Positions 39,101 through 54,000 are shown, counted from the first letter of the stretch. The stretch is DNA of 64,000 bases from Salvator merianae (GCA_003586115.2 QVOM02000116.1:43409024-43473023); one strand, 5' to 3'. Numbers and translations are program-made. The notes: generated from the letters alone by a model not told the origin.

Positions 39101-42100
39101 AAAGTGGGGAGGGAAAGCTGTTTCTTTAGCCAAAGGCAAGTGTGAATAGATTTGCCTTCACTGCTCTCCTAAAGATGTAAAGTGAAAAAGCTTGATGCAC
39201 TTCAGGGGGAAGAGTGTTCCACAGTCCAGGGGCCACCACTGAAAATGCCCTATCCTGGGTGCTCACCCCTCTAGCTATTGAAGGTGAGATAGGGTTGGTG
39301 AGATAGATGGGATGCCTCTAAAGGCCACCTACAGGGAATTGAGAGAAGCAAATGATGGTCCACCGTGCGAGATGGGATGCTGAACTAGATAGGTTGATCC
39401 AGCTGGACTTGTGTTAAGTTCACTGTTACGTGTTGTAACATTTGTGACTATTGTCCCTTAAGTTACACTGTTCCTTTTTTCCCTTTTTGCCTCTGACAGT
39501 GAATTTGAGAGCTGGGTGGGGTGAAAGAGTGCGATTGCTAGAAGGGGCAGTTGGGGAAAGTGTCAGAAAGAAGCAGAAAAAGCTGGAAGAGGTGGCAATT
39601 ACAACACGGAAGAGAAAGCAGAGACACTTGCTGGATGCCTGTCTGTGAGCTCTTGGCCTCAGTTGATCAGAACAGGAAGGATCCTTCAGATTTGCATCAC
39701 ACGATGTTTGTTAAGAAAGGGGGGGAAAAGAATGGATGTCATGTGAGGCAACCCTGGATAATCCTTAACTGAAATCTGATTCCCTGCAGTTTCTGCCCAA
39801 ATCTGTTTTGTCTTTGAAACCAAGAAGGAGCTACAGAGTAGGGGAGGTTGCTTTTGAGTGCAGACACATTTTCCCAAGCTCCTGGTTCCCTCCCTTAATT
39901 CTATTACTTTCCATCTTATTTTCACTAAAGAGGACAGATTACTTCTGCTTGAGAAGCAAATCCAATAAGAATATACAATACTGTTGGCTCTTACAAGATT
40001 TCTTTGGGAAGGAACAGTAGCAGGTGCAATTTAGTGGTGCCAATATTTTTTAAAGTGTGTGTCTTTCTCAAGGAAGTGCACACCTGCGTGTATCTGATAC
40101 CCAGCTCTCTCAACCCTTTCTCATAATTTTCTGGCTTCTGATCATCCTGACAGAGTGGGGAGCGTTCAAGCAGAATTTTGTTAAGTTGGTCTGCCCCTGA
40201 CTGTTCTATCTTCGCCTTACAGAATGGGGAGTGGAGCTCTCAATTACAGGGAACAGGCTCGAGCAATAGATTTGAAAACAGGTGGTCTTTCTGTTTCCCC
40301 TCATATCGCAGCAGATGACTCACACCTGGATGTCTATGAGCAGGTGAGTTGGACTTCTCAAATGCTGGGAGTTGTAGTTCAGGAGCAGTAGGAGGGCTAC
40401 AAGTTGAGCAGGCCTGAGTAAGACTCTCATATGTCACTGATAAATGTGGTCTGTGTCGACTAGGGATCCAGCTTTATCTTAGTGCACAACAGTTTTACAC
40501 GTGCTACTGATTGGCTGGTATTGTTTCTCTAACTTGACTACCACGCTAATATCTTTTTGACCCAGTTGCTCTTGTTCCTGACAGTCGACCGTGTTTGCCA
40601 AGGTTGGTGGGAGCTGCAGAGGCCGGCACCATTCAGAGGGCCTCAGAGGCTCTGTTCCTGTGGGATGATAGACAGGCAATATCATTCTGGGACAGTTTTC
40701 AAACTATAATGCAATTATTTCCATAGGCTTTATGAACTTGCAAGCCCCTAGGTTGGATTTTTTAAGTGACATTAACAAGGCCCTTTCCCCAGGAGGAGAA
40801 CAGAGGGCTGAATGGAGCCTTGAGTAATAACTACTGTTCAGGCCAGGTCAAGGACACAGGATGTCTTTTTTGACAGAGGACCTTTTTCCTATCTGTATTA
40901 GTTCGTCTGGCCTCCTCTAAACCTCAGGTCCCTCTGTGACTTGGACCAAGACCAGTAGTGGCCCATCACTTTAAGGGCGGGTATTTGGAACCTGCAGGAA
41001 GGAGGCGATCACTGTTTGTGGGGCCTCTGAGCCTCCCTACTGTCGCAGCAGCCTGCTGCAACGGTACGGAGGCCTGGAAACCCCGCAGACAGCATTCGCT
41101 CCCTTCCTGCCCTCAAAGCAATGGGCCTCCACTGGCCAAAACAGTTCCTTTTGGTCTCTGTTTTGACCAGTCTTCTCAGAAATCCTGACTGCAAGACGCC
41201 AGAAAGAAAATGAATCTTTTCTCCTTCATACCTGACTGAAATGAGGATCTAAAAATGTCATTTGTGGGTGGTAGAAGCTCAGCTCAGATCTTTGTCTCAG
41301 TGTTGTTGTTTTTTGCTCCTTAGCATTCTTTCCCTTGCTCTGTAACATGGTGACAATAGCTCCAATCTGCTTGGCAAATCTTGTGAGCATAATAGAGAGA
41401 ATATATGTGACTGCATATTTAGTACATTTGCAAGTGCTGTATCAGTGTCATGACCATTACCATGACCATTAATTCTGATGGCATTGTTCATTCATGAGAT
41501 AAGAGTCTGCAAAGCAGGGCTTCTCTATTTTAGATGTAAAACTCCTGTTGAGAAATTTGTTTTCAGATAAACATCAGCATGGATATACACTTGAAATAAA
41601 TTAATTGTTCTAGGCTTAATTTTACTTTGTTTTATTGTCCTTCAGGGTGTGCTTTTTCATTCCTTGTGCCTGGACCGAAATTTTTCTGACATGATGAACA
41701 TCTGGAGTGAAATATTCAACAAGTATTGCATATTTTGTGGGATTATTGTTTCTTCATTGATTTTTTGGTTTCCTAATAGAATACTGTTTTAAACAAGGCA
41801 CAGAGACTAGGGATATTAAAAATAGAATAATACTCTAGTAATATAGCTAATATACTTCATATTAGTATACACAGGACTGACTAGTGTAATGAATACTATG
41901 TGTCGTTTGCAACTAGTCAACAGCTATTAACCCAAACAGCTGATCCCTTTTCCCCCTTTTCTCAGCAGTGGTGATTGCTGAAGAAAGATGAAGAAAAAAA
42001 ACCATCTCTTTTTGGAAGTAAAGTTTGCTACCAGAAAAGGAAGAGAGAATTTGACATTTGGGGGATGCTTTGGACCTCATCATAGGGAGCAGGGAATTTG

Positions 42101-44984
42101 AAAAGAATCCTTCATTGTTCCCTATGCGCAGAACATTTAGAATTTCTGTGTGTTCCATCAGAATAATTAATTGCCTGTTCTGACAGAACACTCTGAAAAT
42201 TACTATCAGAACAACTCAGAAACCTGTTCTGTATATACCCCTAGTTTAGTGACTAATATGAATATTATGCTTTTGTTTTGAATATCTCTAAGGACTTTGC
42301 ATGTGTTCTAGCTAGGAGATTTTCCTTTCTGGCAACATTTGGAGACATACTTTAACAACAGAGCTGTGTTTTGGGGGACCTAAAATGGTCTGCTGGGCTT
42401 ATTTCTTGTACCCTGGCTTCCCCAGGTCTCCTTTTTATCCAATGAAACAGAAAACTCTGTGTTTGCTGATGCTGAGGATCTGTGTTCAAATTTGTCCTAT
42501 GTTGAAAATTCAGGGGCTGGTGACCCTTAAAAAATGAGCAGCTGCTCAGAGTCTTCTAGGTCCCAAGGAGTTTTCTGTCAAAAACTTAGCAGGGGATTTC
42601 AAAGGAACTGGTCTTAGGAGTTTTACTTACACAACTTATCTGTAATAAGTCACTAATTTTCCCCTCTCACCTTTTTTTCTCTTTCCTTTTTTCAGCCCCC
42701 ACTTTGAAGATGAGGAGCGTTTCAAGGTCTTGGTTAAGATGACAGCTCAAGAGCTGTCAAATGGAATCCCTGATTCCGGACACCTGTATGCCTCAATTAG
42801 AGCGAGCCGAACCCTGACACCTGCAGGAGAGCTGAGAGAACTCTTCAACGGCATGGAGCAGGTAGAAAGATAGGAGAATCTTGAAATGTTTCTGACACAG
42901 AAATATGGGGGAGTGCTTCATTACAGGTTGAACTCTTTGTTTCCCTAGTCCAAGGCCATTTATTCCAAATGGGCAGATCTTTCCTAGGGTCTACTATCTC
43001 ATTTCTTTGATGGATGATGCCAGAGACTAATGCGAGAAATCTACTAGGTTGGCGTTTTGTTACTATTACTGCTTGTACGCACTGTGGACCTTTTTGGTAT
43101 TCTGGGGTAACATTAGGCAGTTTAGGGTCATATGGAAGAACTGGAAATGCAGTCTTCTTCTGATGGCAGTTTTGTCCCACATTCTGAAATGGGAGAGACA
43201 CTGCATTAGAATATATTTAGAGGGAACAGTGCTCAACTGTTTCTGTAAACATTTGGAGAAAGTCAAGAGCAGGTGAAGGTTTTGCCTGTATCTTCTGCCA
43301 CTGTGTGAGACAAGATGCTGAACTATAGATGGGCTATGACTTAATCCAGCAGGGCTCCTCTTATGTTCTTAGCTGTGGCCTTCAGATATTCCTAAACTAG
43401 AACTCTCTGCGTTCAACTCCCAGCATTGCAACATGGGACACTGGGAATTAAGTGTTGAAAATGGTGGGTCAGGGACATCTAGAGGACTGTAGTTCAGCAC
43501 CCTGTCACATGATAACTCAAGTGCTTGCAGGACCATGAACAAGTCCGATCTGGAAGGAAATATGCTTGATAATACAAGAATGCAGGAGGTTCTCCTTAAA
43601 CCATACAGATTATCTGAGCTGCTGCAAAAATGAAACTAACCGTGAGCTTTTAAAAACAAACCTCTGGCAAATGTTTCTTGATGATGCTGAGAATGCCACA
43701 GTGGTTGTCATCTGAACCATTTCAGAGTTCTGGTCTCCAGACAAATTTCAATGTTAACTGGAGGCGCCCTCTAGTGCCAGCAAGAAATCTCACAGTTAGT
43801 TTCACTTTTGTGGGTCTTCAGTAATAGCAAGAACCAGCTGACCCACTCAGGTTGGGGTGGGGTCCCAAAACCCTGCATTTCCCTAAAGGCTGCCTTTTCA
43901 CAGCATCTGATATTGCCTCCATGTTTATGATGAGTGCTGGTGTGAGATCTATGCGTTGTGTGTCTGAAAGCCACAGAGTGAGTGCTTTCAACATTGACCT
44001 CAGCGCTGAGTAGTTCTGAAATCCATGTTGAAGCAGTCCCTTTAGTAGGCCAAACAAAACAGCATACAAGATTTCAAGGTCTCCAGAATCTCTTCACCAA
44101 GCTGGAATGTAAGCAATATCATTTTAGTGGGAATGAATTGAGCCAGATTACAGCCTTAAGGTGGGATTGGTGGAAGAGGTAGTAGGTGTGCAGATGGGCC
44201 TGACAGATGATGGGCAACAGGTGCAGCACAGTTTCTCACTCTTGATGCAGCATAGTACAAGGGTGACTAACATGCAGGTGTCCAGATACTACTAGATCAT
44301 AGGTTCTGTCAGTCCCAACCAGCTGCTGGAGAAACTATAGTCATGAGCATCTGGTCACAAGTCAGCAAAACTTGCTCCAAACAATTGTATAAATGTTTGA
44401 TAGTATTCTGTGGTTTCTAGATAAAACACAGCAACACAGATGTAAGCTCAGACTTACACTCATGTCTCTAAGGAACTCCAATCTCTCTGTGTGTTTTACC
44501 TGTAATTCTTCTGGCCACCTTTTCTGTTTAGGTGAACCTGATGAAGAGAATTGCTGAAATGTCTGATGTTAAGCCCGTGCTCCGCAAGTTGCCACGCATC
44601 AAGAAGCACCTGTTAAATAGCGACAACATGCGGTAAGGCTTTATTGTTTGTCAAACATGACCTACAGGACAGGCTTACACCAAGTTCATTTCTAGAACTC
44701 TGGCTGACTTTCTGTCCGGCCTTCTAAAGGAGAATCCCACATGCATGCAAATGCGTTAAGTCTTTAAGTTTCCAGGTGTGGTCCTTATGGGCAGTGACAG
44801 ATATTTAGCCTATCTTCTGTGAGGTAGTTTGTGATTTAAAAACATGTGCACTCCCAAACATGGCATAAATAAATAATTATGGGCGTAGACAAATTCAGGA
44901 GACAGTTGTTAACTGTGTGATTGTCTCCAGAATATTTGTACACTGTATTGTCTTCACAATAAATAGCTCAGGGTGGTTCACAAC

Positions 44985-45023
<39 letters not shown>

Positions 45024-48000
45024 AGAAGATCTACATCTAATTCACCTCCAACACTGTAAAATGTGTAAGGGGACCTATGTGCCCCCAGGAGGCTAGGGAC
45101 ACGAACATGCCCATCTCAACTTCCTGTAGGGATGTTCTGAGACTGCCATGTACTTGGTCTTCTGGAAGGATTTCTAGCCTTCCATTGCCAGAACGACCAA
45201 GGTAAGTGTGCCTGTGGGCTGCATAAAGTCTCTGAGCACGCAGCAGGCTCCAGTAGCCCAGCCTGGCAGGTAGGTCCAGCATACATTAAACTGCAGTGGA
45301 GGTGGGTGCAAGGTGAGAAGAGGGAGGCGATGGATATGAGGGGAGAAGAGACGAGGCCGCGGGCTTAAGGGGGTTCATTGAACTCTCACCAGCCAGCAGG
45401 TTCGTTCTGCCCTTTGGGATGAACAGTTCTGTTGTTACCCGGTTGGGGTTCGTTATGAATGGAACAGGGCAGAACCCAGTTTGATGCATCTCTGCCAGCT
45501 GCTGATATTCATGAGGTTCCGACAACTGAGGCTCTCTGGTGTCTATTGAAGACATATTGCTTCTCCCAGTGTGAATTTCTTCTCCAACCCTCCCAGCTTT
45601 TAATGTGTTTTTAATCCATTATATCATTTTAAGTGTTTTTATCTTTGCCTCTAATGTTTATTTATGTAAGCCACTTAGCTTTCTTTTTTTAATTCTCTTT
45701 CACAAAAAAGAATTTTAACAGTGACGTAACAGTGATAATTGCCAGAAGTACAAAAATGACAAAAACTTTTGATATAAACAAACTCTTTGCGCCATTCCCA
45801 GATGGTAGGTGTAACGGTCAGAACTTATTGCACTCGTAATCGAGCCGTAATTTAAGGCAATGGTAAAAATAAAGCTTCAGGGGAAAAAACATATTACAAA
45901 ATCAGAAACCATTTTTCCTGAAACTTCTGATTAAGTCTCTGACCCAGCATTAGTTGATGCTGATACGTCATAAGTTGGGTTTTTAAATCAAAAGTGATTT
46001 ATACATGTTTTGAATTAATAATATTTGTTGGAGGGGTTGTACCACACAGGATGATTTTAGCAGGTTAAATTGCTGAAACCTGACTAGGGTTTTAATTGTT
46101 GACTTTTTGATTTTAAGGAACAACTGGAATCTGCATTTAAGGGAATGTGCAGTTGATTACATCATATATTTTGTTCCTGCCTAGATGTTCTGTGAATGCT
46201 ACAAGTCAGCAGATGCCCCATGCTGCTAAAGTTGTAGAAAAGTTTATAAAGGGTATTCCCAGGAGTAAAAAGGAACGAAAGCCTATCCGTCCTCACGTGA
46301 TCGAGGTAAGGAAAGAGACTTGGGCTGTGTCCACACACGTCCAAAAGCGCAACTGCAAAAAGGGGGGGGAGGTTTGTGGGAGAAACTCAGAACTTCCACA
46401 TCACTTCTGTTTCTTTTTCTTTTCTTTTTTTGGTGATGTCCTGTTGTGATGCTCTATAATAGTCACAGCATTAAAACCAAATATGGGTCTCTTCTGAGCG
46501 ATGTTCATAGCATGTGCAGTGTCCAAATGTAAAGTGCAGAGCGGAAAAGAAATGCCTTGGGGAACTGTACTGATTTCTCCAGGAAACCAATGTAATCTGT
46601 TTCATTTCAACAAACTCTTACATTTCTAGAAATCTTCAGACCCTAGAACGGCTGGCAGTGAAGCATTTACTTGTCCACAGATCACAAGGAAACTAATTAC
46701 GGTGGGTATGTTTATCTAATGCTGCCCTGGCTATTTTTGTCATGATTCCATGGATAGCGAAGTTTAATTCTGCTTGATTGAGATTAAGATTTACTTTCCA
46801 TTCATAATAATTAATAATACAAGCAAAAAGCTTACACAAATGTTATCAGCAGACTTTGGTTGATATTACTGCTTGGATGGAAGACCACCAGGAAATCCCA
46901 GGCCTGTAGACTAGAACTGGGAGGCCAAGAAACATCCTGGGAGAGGGCAATGTCAACCAACTTCCATACTGTTATTAAGAAAACTACGAGGAGGTGTCCG
47001 TAACAAGCACATCTTTATATTTGTATTTCTTCAAACAAAATGCCAGAGTTTCTTGCTTAAATAAAACGTCCTAAAATGTAGTCACAAAAGTGAAATATTT
47101 TGGGGACATTTTTCAAGATGATAAGTGACTGAAAATTAAGAGCTGCAGAGAGCTGCAATCTTAGCTGGTCTGTGTTGTAGCTCTGCACCTGAGTAAATCT
47201 TGCAATAAAAGGTATACATGGATATGGGGATCACGTTTCTCACAACCCTCTCACAACCCAAGAACTCTTGATTACGAGTATCTCTGAAATCTTGTTAATA
47301 TATAAACAAAATGTGTATTTTTTTGCTTCAGATCAGCATAAAAATAATGAAAAAGCCCAACTAAATACGAATCACAGGTAGCTTATATATACAAGATTCT
47401 TTTTTCTGCCTTTGGAAATTTATGTATAAAGACACATTCCTATTGCTAAGCTTAGGCCTAGATATGTGCTTTGGTTTGTCTGCCCCTGAACTGCCCTGTG
47501 TGGAAGACCCAGACATGCACTTTGTCAAGGAGTGAAGGGAAGGCTTGAAGCAATCTGTCATCTCATCGTGGGAAGCTGCTGTTTCCCCAGTTAGCAGTTT
47601 GACTATTTGAATTGTCTTTAAAAAAAAATCTGAAACCACCTAAGCTTTCCCTTTGTTCCCTGGCACAGCACATGCCTAGGGCTCTCAGAAACGGGAAGTT
47701 CGGTCAAGAGAGCAAACTGGACTAAACACTTTTCTTCTCAGGATAAAAACTAAAAATAACCCATGCTGTTAGTGCAGGTTTATCTGCCTTGAAAAAGGCA
47801 GCCATTCCCAGAGAAGAAGAAAGTGCAATGCCGAATGAGTCTCTTATGGATCCAGTGAGTGAATGAAGGGCGCTTTTTGCTGCAGATATGGAAGCAGCCC
47901 CCCACAGCCCCTCCCCCCAAACCACAATGGGGACCACTTCATGGCCCTCAGATGCAACGGCTTCAGTGCCTATCCCTGGCTCCTCCTTGCAGGGTGGGGC

Positions 48001-51000
48001 CTTCCTGGATATGGTCTGGTCTCTCATTTCAGCAGACCAGTTCCAACCTTGGGCAGAGTTGTTTCTACTTTTTCCAGAGGTGCCAGGGTCCTGCCCACTC
48101 ATCTTATCATTGGGCTGCCTGAAGGTGAAGAGGGGAAAATTCAGAAAGACAGAGTCGTCCTGCCTCTCAAATATGGAGCAGGATGAAGGGGCCTGTGAAG
48201 ATGCCTCTAGTTTGCTCAACTCTCGGCTCCTCATAGGATAAGAATTTTCTCCCCTTTTGGACAACTTTATGGCTCTGTTTAATATCAAACCCACCTCTGT
48301 GTTCCCCAGAAGTGGGGCGGGAGGAGGCTCAGATATTTATGACAGCCCCTTCCTCCCCAAAGAAAAAGTCTTGTCCGTCTCCAAGACATTTCAAAATGTG
48401 GTTTTGGCAGAGTGGGAGTTACCTTGTTCTAATAGACAGCTTTCTTAAGCACCAAGAAGCTTTTTGGCTTGCCTGACTCTTCACCTAGTATGTGGTCAGT
48501 CTCCTCGGTGTTACGGGCCATTACCACTTTAGTGTCCAACCATGTCATTCCTTGGGAAAGAGACACACATTTAGCATGATGGACTTCAGGATAGAATCCC
48601 TTTTGAAATGATCATTCAAAGCAGATTCCCTCACAGCAAGGGCTTCAACCAAAGCCTTTCTTTTGGATAGGGCTTGCCTCCATTACTTTAAAGACATCAT
48701 GGCTGAACCTGGATTGCCCAGGCACTCCAAGCAATATCTAAAAAAAGTTAGGAAGGTCCTGGCACTCTGTGCAAATACTAGCTTGGACATCTTGCAGTTG
48801 ATGGCTACAGTGTCATCCACAACAACCAGAAAGGCTCTTTGGCTCAGACACTGGAACTTGGACTAGAGTGCTAAACTCCAAGTTACAGTACTTCCATTCA
48901 GAGGCATCAAAGTGTTTGGAGTGGATCTTCTTAGGATACTCGCTTAGAATCTAAGGATAAGAAAAGAGGGTTATGTCTTCCACATGTGGTGGGAAGGTAA
49001 AAAGAAAATCAAGAATTCTGGAAAATAATTCATCAGGAAATCTCATTGTTATCAGCGGTAGACTGGTTGCCTGAGTTAAAGGTGTTATTTAGAAGCTTAA
49101 ATCTACTGATACTGCATAAAAATTTAATCACATTTATGTTAATAGTTGCACATTTCACAGCATTGTAAAACTGGAAAAAAATAACTTGATAAAGAAAGTT
49201 CATATAACAAACTATGGGATATAGTTGCAGGTGAATATATTTCTTATTTGTTTATTATTTAAATGGAATGTGGAAAGCACAATAATTTTCTGTGGAATGG
49301 AATCTTTTCGTAGGACGTATAGGAATTCTTAATTCAACAATACTTCCTAGCAAGCATTTTTGAATTTATGACTGCCTGGAAATATAAGTTCAACTTAATT
49401 AGGTATGATATGTATCTCACTTCTGTATTTAAAATGATGAGTTTAATAGATAGATATTTTAGCTGTATATACATTAGCAGTATTATAGTAGTGTAATAGT
49501 ATTTAGCTTATTTTGTATTGCATGATTATAATGTAATATTTTATTTTAATCAAGATAAAATTTATTTGGGACGAAAACCCCTCCTAATATTTAGTCACTT
49601 TCTCCTTTGTCTTTTCTCTCCTTGGATGTTTTAAGATCTCTGAGTGCATTAGTTGAGAACAATTCCTCAGAAGTCTCATTTTACTCCTTTCTGCATTTCT
49701 AAAGTAGTCTGTACAATTGACAGTTAACTTTAATTGAACATTAATTATCTCTTTTTCAGTGCACTTGGATGAATATGAAAAGAGCACTGCTCATATGTCA
49801 AGCATCTCTTCTTTGCTTATCTGCTAAAAGTGATCTAACGAATTGCAATGTGACTTTTCCTTCAGGATCCCACTTTCCAGCCATGTCAGATGAAAACCCA
49901 TTTTCTGCTTCCCTTCCCTGTAAATTATGCCGGCGCCTGTGTTCGGACTGTTCCTTTCACATCCCCAGACCATGCAAGGTAAGACACTGAAGGGTGTTAC
50001 TTCACGGACTTTAAAAAATTGCAGTCAAAATGTTTCAAATTGTATTTGTGTTGATAATTAAAATTAAAAGGGAGACGGGGAAACTACAAGTTATACGTAC
50101 ATGGCAGAACCCACAGGCATCATGGGCCAGTTATTTATTTTATTATCGATTCTGTCATTTATTTAAAGCTTTTTTGTACAGCTTCTTCATTTAAAAATCC
50201 CAAAGCAGTTTACAGTAGAAACTTTGAAAACAAGGTAAAGCCATTTAAAACAATGAAAAAAGATTAATTCCTACGAGGAAAGGCTGCAATGTCTGGGGCT
50301 CTTTACTCTTGAAAGGAAACAAGTGAGAAGAGACATTATTGACATGTGTCGACAAAGTGGATAAGGAACAGGTTTTCTCCCTTTCCCGAGATACTAGAAC
50401 CAAGGGTCAGCCATTGAAGTTGAATCCAAGACAATTCAGGTCAGAAAGAAAAGGGTGCTACCAGGATACTCTTGGCAATCCCAATATAATCCTGGGTTTT
50501 AGGCCCTTCCTAGATACAGCCTGTACCTCAATCAGCTAGATGCTTCCTGTGATGTGAGTTCAGTAGACCCAGTATATAAGGACAAGTTTGGGTTGATGGC
50601 CTCTTTTGATTTCCTGACACATGCTGAACAAAAATATTACTTCTTAATGCCAGGTGTTGGACAGAATGTGCTGATATGGCTCCTCCCTACTCAAACTGCC
50701 ACACTATTACTCAAACTGCCACAAATTTAGCTGACTCTGTGGTTTGATTCCCTAGTGATGTGGACTAGGAGACCAATATGGTGTTCTTTGGGTCTTATTC
50801 AACTCCACTTCCCATAATTCCTACCCTGACTGGGTCTCATACAAGTTGGCGGGTAATGTCTTAGAGGATTACAGTGACTGTCTCTCTAAGATAAGGTCAG
50901 TCCTAACAAATGGGAATTCAGGCAAATTACTTTCCCAAATGAAGACGGTTACTCACCAGCGTATACAAAAGTTTTCTGCATTTGCTAAACACAAGTTGTT

Positions 51001-54000
51001 GTGGAATGAGGTTCAGAGTTGTAGAAATCAGCCTAAGAAATCTTACTGCATCCGCTGGTGTGCCCATTAGGTCAAGAATTTATTTTTGACTTACAGTAGG
51101 TTATGTATTTTTTTTTACTTTGTTACCCATCCTAGGAGCACTTGGTGAAAGAGAGGCTGTAAGTCCACTAGAATAAATAAAGAATGTGGGAAGGGGGGGG
51201 CATATTTTCAAGGCACTGATATGCTTTCTTGTTTCAGTCTTCGTGTCCTTGCCCGATTAATGACAGCTAAATTCTTGCACGTGGAAATCAGAGAGAAAGG
51301 GGGTGCCTATGGAGGTGGTGCCAATCTTGCCCATAATGGCATATTCAGTTTCTATTCTTACAGGTAACTGTGGGATTAAGTTGGGTGAAGTGGAACATAT
51401 GAGCGTAACTGCTTCCTCTGCCTACCTTTGTCATTTTGTAAGCAAGGATTGTCTGCTTTTGTCAGAAGCCTAATAAATGAGTTAAGGAAATAAAACTAGC
51501 CAAATAAAGCTGAGAGTCATAAAACAATTGTAACCTATTACAGATTTTGGAGAGGCATTTCTCTTCCATTTCCAACCCTTAAAGCTTGGACAAGGAGCTA
51601 GTGTGAGCTGGCCAGAATGCCAGATCTGTGCATTTTGTTCAGGTTAAGACATGCCGAATGAATACCTCTTAGTGCAGAAGCAGTGGTTTTCAACAGAGAT
51701 ATGCATGAGCTGAAAAAATCAGTTTCGTTAGATTCCAAGCCAGCAGCCATGCCATTTGGCCAGCTAACCAGAACATGGTGTACAGGTTCAACTCACCTGA
51801 ACAGTTCCTCAGCTAGGGCTTATCACCTGTTCTGTGGCAATAAGAGTTTCTTCCTCTTCGAAAAGAAGAAGTCTTGTTCATGCTGAAAAACTGATTGCTG
51901 TGATATTCGAGCTGGGAGGACCTCCTTGTCAAACTCACCTGCATTCTTCCACCCAGACCTTACCTGGCACTGCCAAAGTGGATTTGCTGAATTGGGATTG
52001 AAACAAATCTGCCTCATTGCCCAGTTGGTTTGGGCCTGAGCCATACCACTAGGAGTGGTTCAGGCCCATCCTTAAACCTTCTATGTCTCTAACATCAGAA
52101 AATGCTTTCTGGAGTGATGCACCTTTAAATGGATCTTTTTAAAGCTGCTTTGGATTGTGGCGGAGCTTTTGGTACACAATTACCTGAAACTGCAGCAAAC
52201 CTCTACAGCTCCAGCTGGGTGTGGTTAGTGGCTGTGAGCAAGCATTTTCCAGGGCAAGGATGTTTTCTAAGTTTAGCCGGGGAGAGGCTTTCTGAGAAGA
52301 CAGTTTGAATAGAGTTGCCCAACAAAAATACTGATGCAATTGTGGTTTGACCGATATTCCTTCTTCACGCCTGCTCTGTTTCAGTTGAAATCTGTCTGAT
52401 TCCAGGGGCAAGGGCTGGTGACTTGCTGTTGTTAAAGCTAACAGAATAGAATCCTACGGGTCCTTCTTGAAGGCAAACAGTTTTATTGGGGCTTATGATT
52501 TTGCTGGATAGATCCAGATGTGCCGAGAGCATACTAAAGGCAAAAGCAACACTCACCTACTGTTTCTGTGACCTTCCCAGTGGCGGGGCACCCTCCCTTA
52601 GTGAGCCGTGCAACCAGGAGGGGGCAGGCCGATGTGATTGATGGCAATGACATCATTGCACGGCGCTCAGTTATCCTGCTGTTCTTGGCCTTTCCTGGGG
52701 GTCTGCCAAAAATGTTTTTCTGCCCTGTTTGGCAGAACTCAGGGAAAAGCTAGGAAAAGCAAGATCGTCTTGAGCTTTGTGATGATGTCATTGCTCGTGC
52801 CGCATGGCCCCACCCCTTCCTGGCTGCAAGGCCAGCTGGGAGAGGGAACACAGCCTCAGGGATGGCCAGGAAGAGGCGCAGGTGAGTTGCTTTGCCTTTA
52901 AGATGCTTTTGTGTGCCCTTCCCACTCATCTGCTTCTTCCCACGTTTCTTTGATGGCCATAAAAGTGTCAACACATCCTTACTTCTGGATGTAAATGGGG
53001 GTGACAGAGACGGAACTGGAAAACCTTGTCATGAAAGGCAGATCTTATTCTGCACTAATACCCCTTCTGCCTCTGCCACTTCCAAACTTAATAATTCCTT
53101 GAAATCTAAACTTTTTTTTTTTTAATCTGGTTTTTAGCTGTGTGTCTAGTAGATGGCAAAACTAAAAAGACTAACCACAGAAATTGAGCAGGTTGTGTTG
53201 TGAGTGTGGCATGTTTCTTTAAAAAGGCTTGTTTTTAAATCACACTGAATTTTAGGGATCCAAATTCTACGAGTACTTTTGCTACTTTTGAAAAAGCTGC
53301 TGAGTGGGCCAGGATGGGCCAGTTCACACAACAGGACATCGATGAAGCTAAGCTTTCTGTGTTTGCAGCTGTGGATTCCCCTGTAGCTCCATCTGAAAAA
53401 GGTATGTGGGGGTTGGACTCGATGACCCTGGAGGTCCCTTCCAACTCTATGATTCTCTGATTCACCTGCTGTTGGATTTTGCTCATAAGTAGGACAGTCA
53501 GTCTCAGCCAGAATGGATCCGAGTCATGTGATACTCATGATGCGGGAGATCTGTCATATGGTAATAGTGTGTCTTTGTGGAGTGAATCTGAATTGTTGGT
53601 GTCTGCATAATGTTGGTGTAGCTAAGGAGAACACAATTTTGGTAGAAGAAAACCATAAAATGGTTGGCTAAGAAAACTGTATACAGCCAAGCTTCAGTTA
53701 ATAATGTACTTTGGTTCCTGCAAACTGTTATATGTTTGTTTCCTGTGGAAAATTGGAGGATGGGGAAACCTAGTGGCACAGTCAACCAGTGTAAGCCATG
53801 GCACCATAGAAGCAAGGGTTGGTTAACCAGTGTAAGTCAGTGGTAGCGCGGATGGCAGGCCCAGCCTATCAGTAAGCCAGTGGTACTGTAAAGGAGAGAC
53901 CCACTCTGCTGGTTGAAGTCAAAGGCTCTGCAAAGGCCAAATCACATCATTTGGAGTTTCCATCATTATTATGAGAGCAGTCACATGCTACTGACTGTGT

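Noticed and set aside
46866..46920. 5S rRNA-like sequence
   Set aside because: Only the 3' half is present and it continues into a SINE body; not a functional 5S gene.
47722..48294. Longest open frame in the window outside joined exons (190 codons, - strand)
   Set aside because: No family resemblance. The opposite strand carries DIRS-like gag blocks over the same bases, so this is a shadow frame of a dead retroelement.
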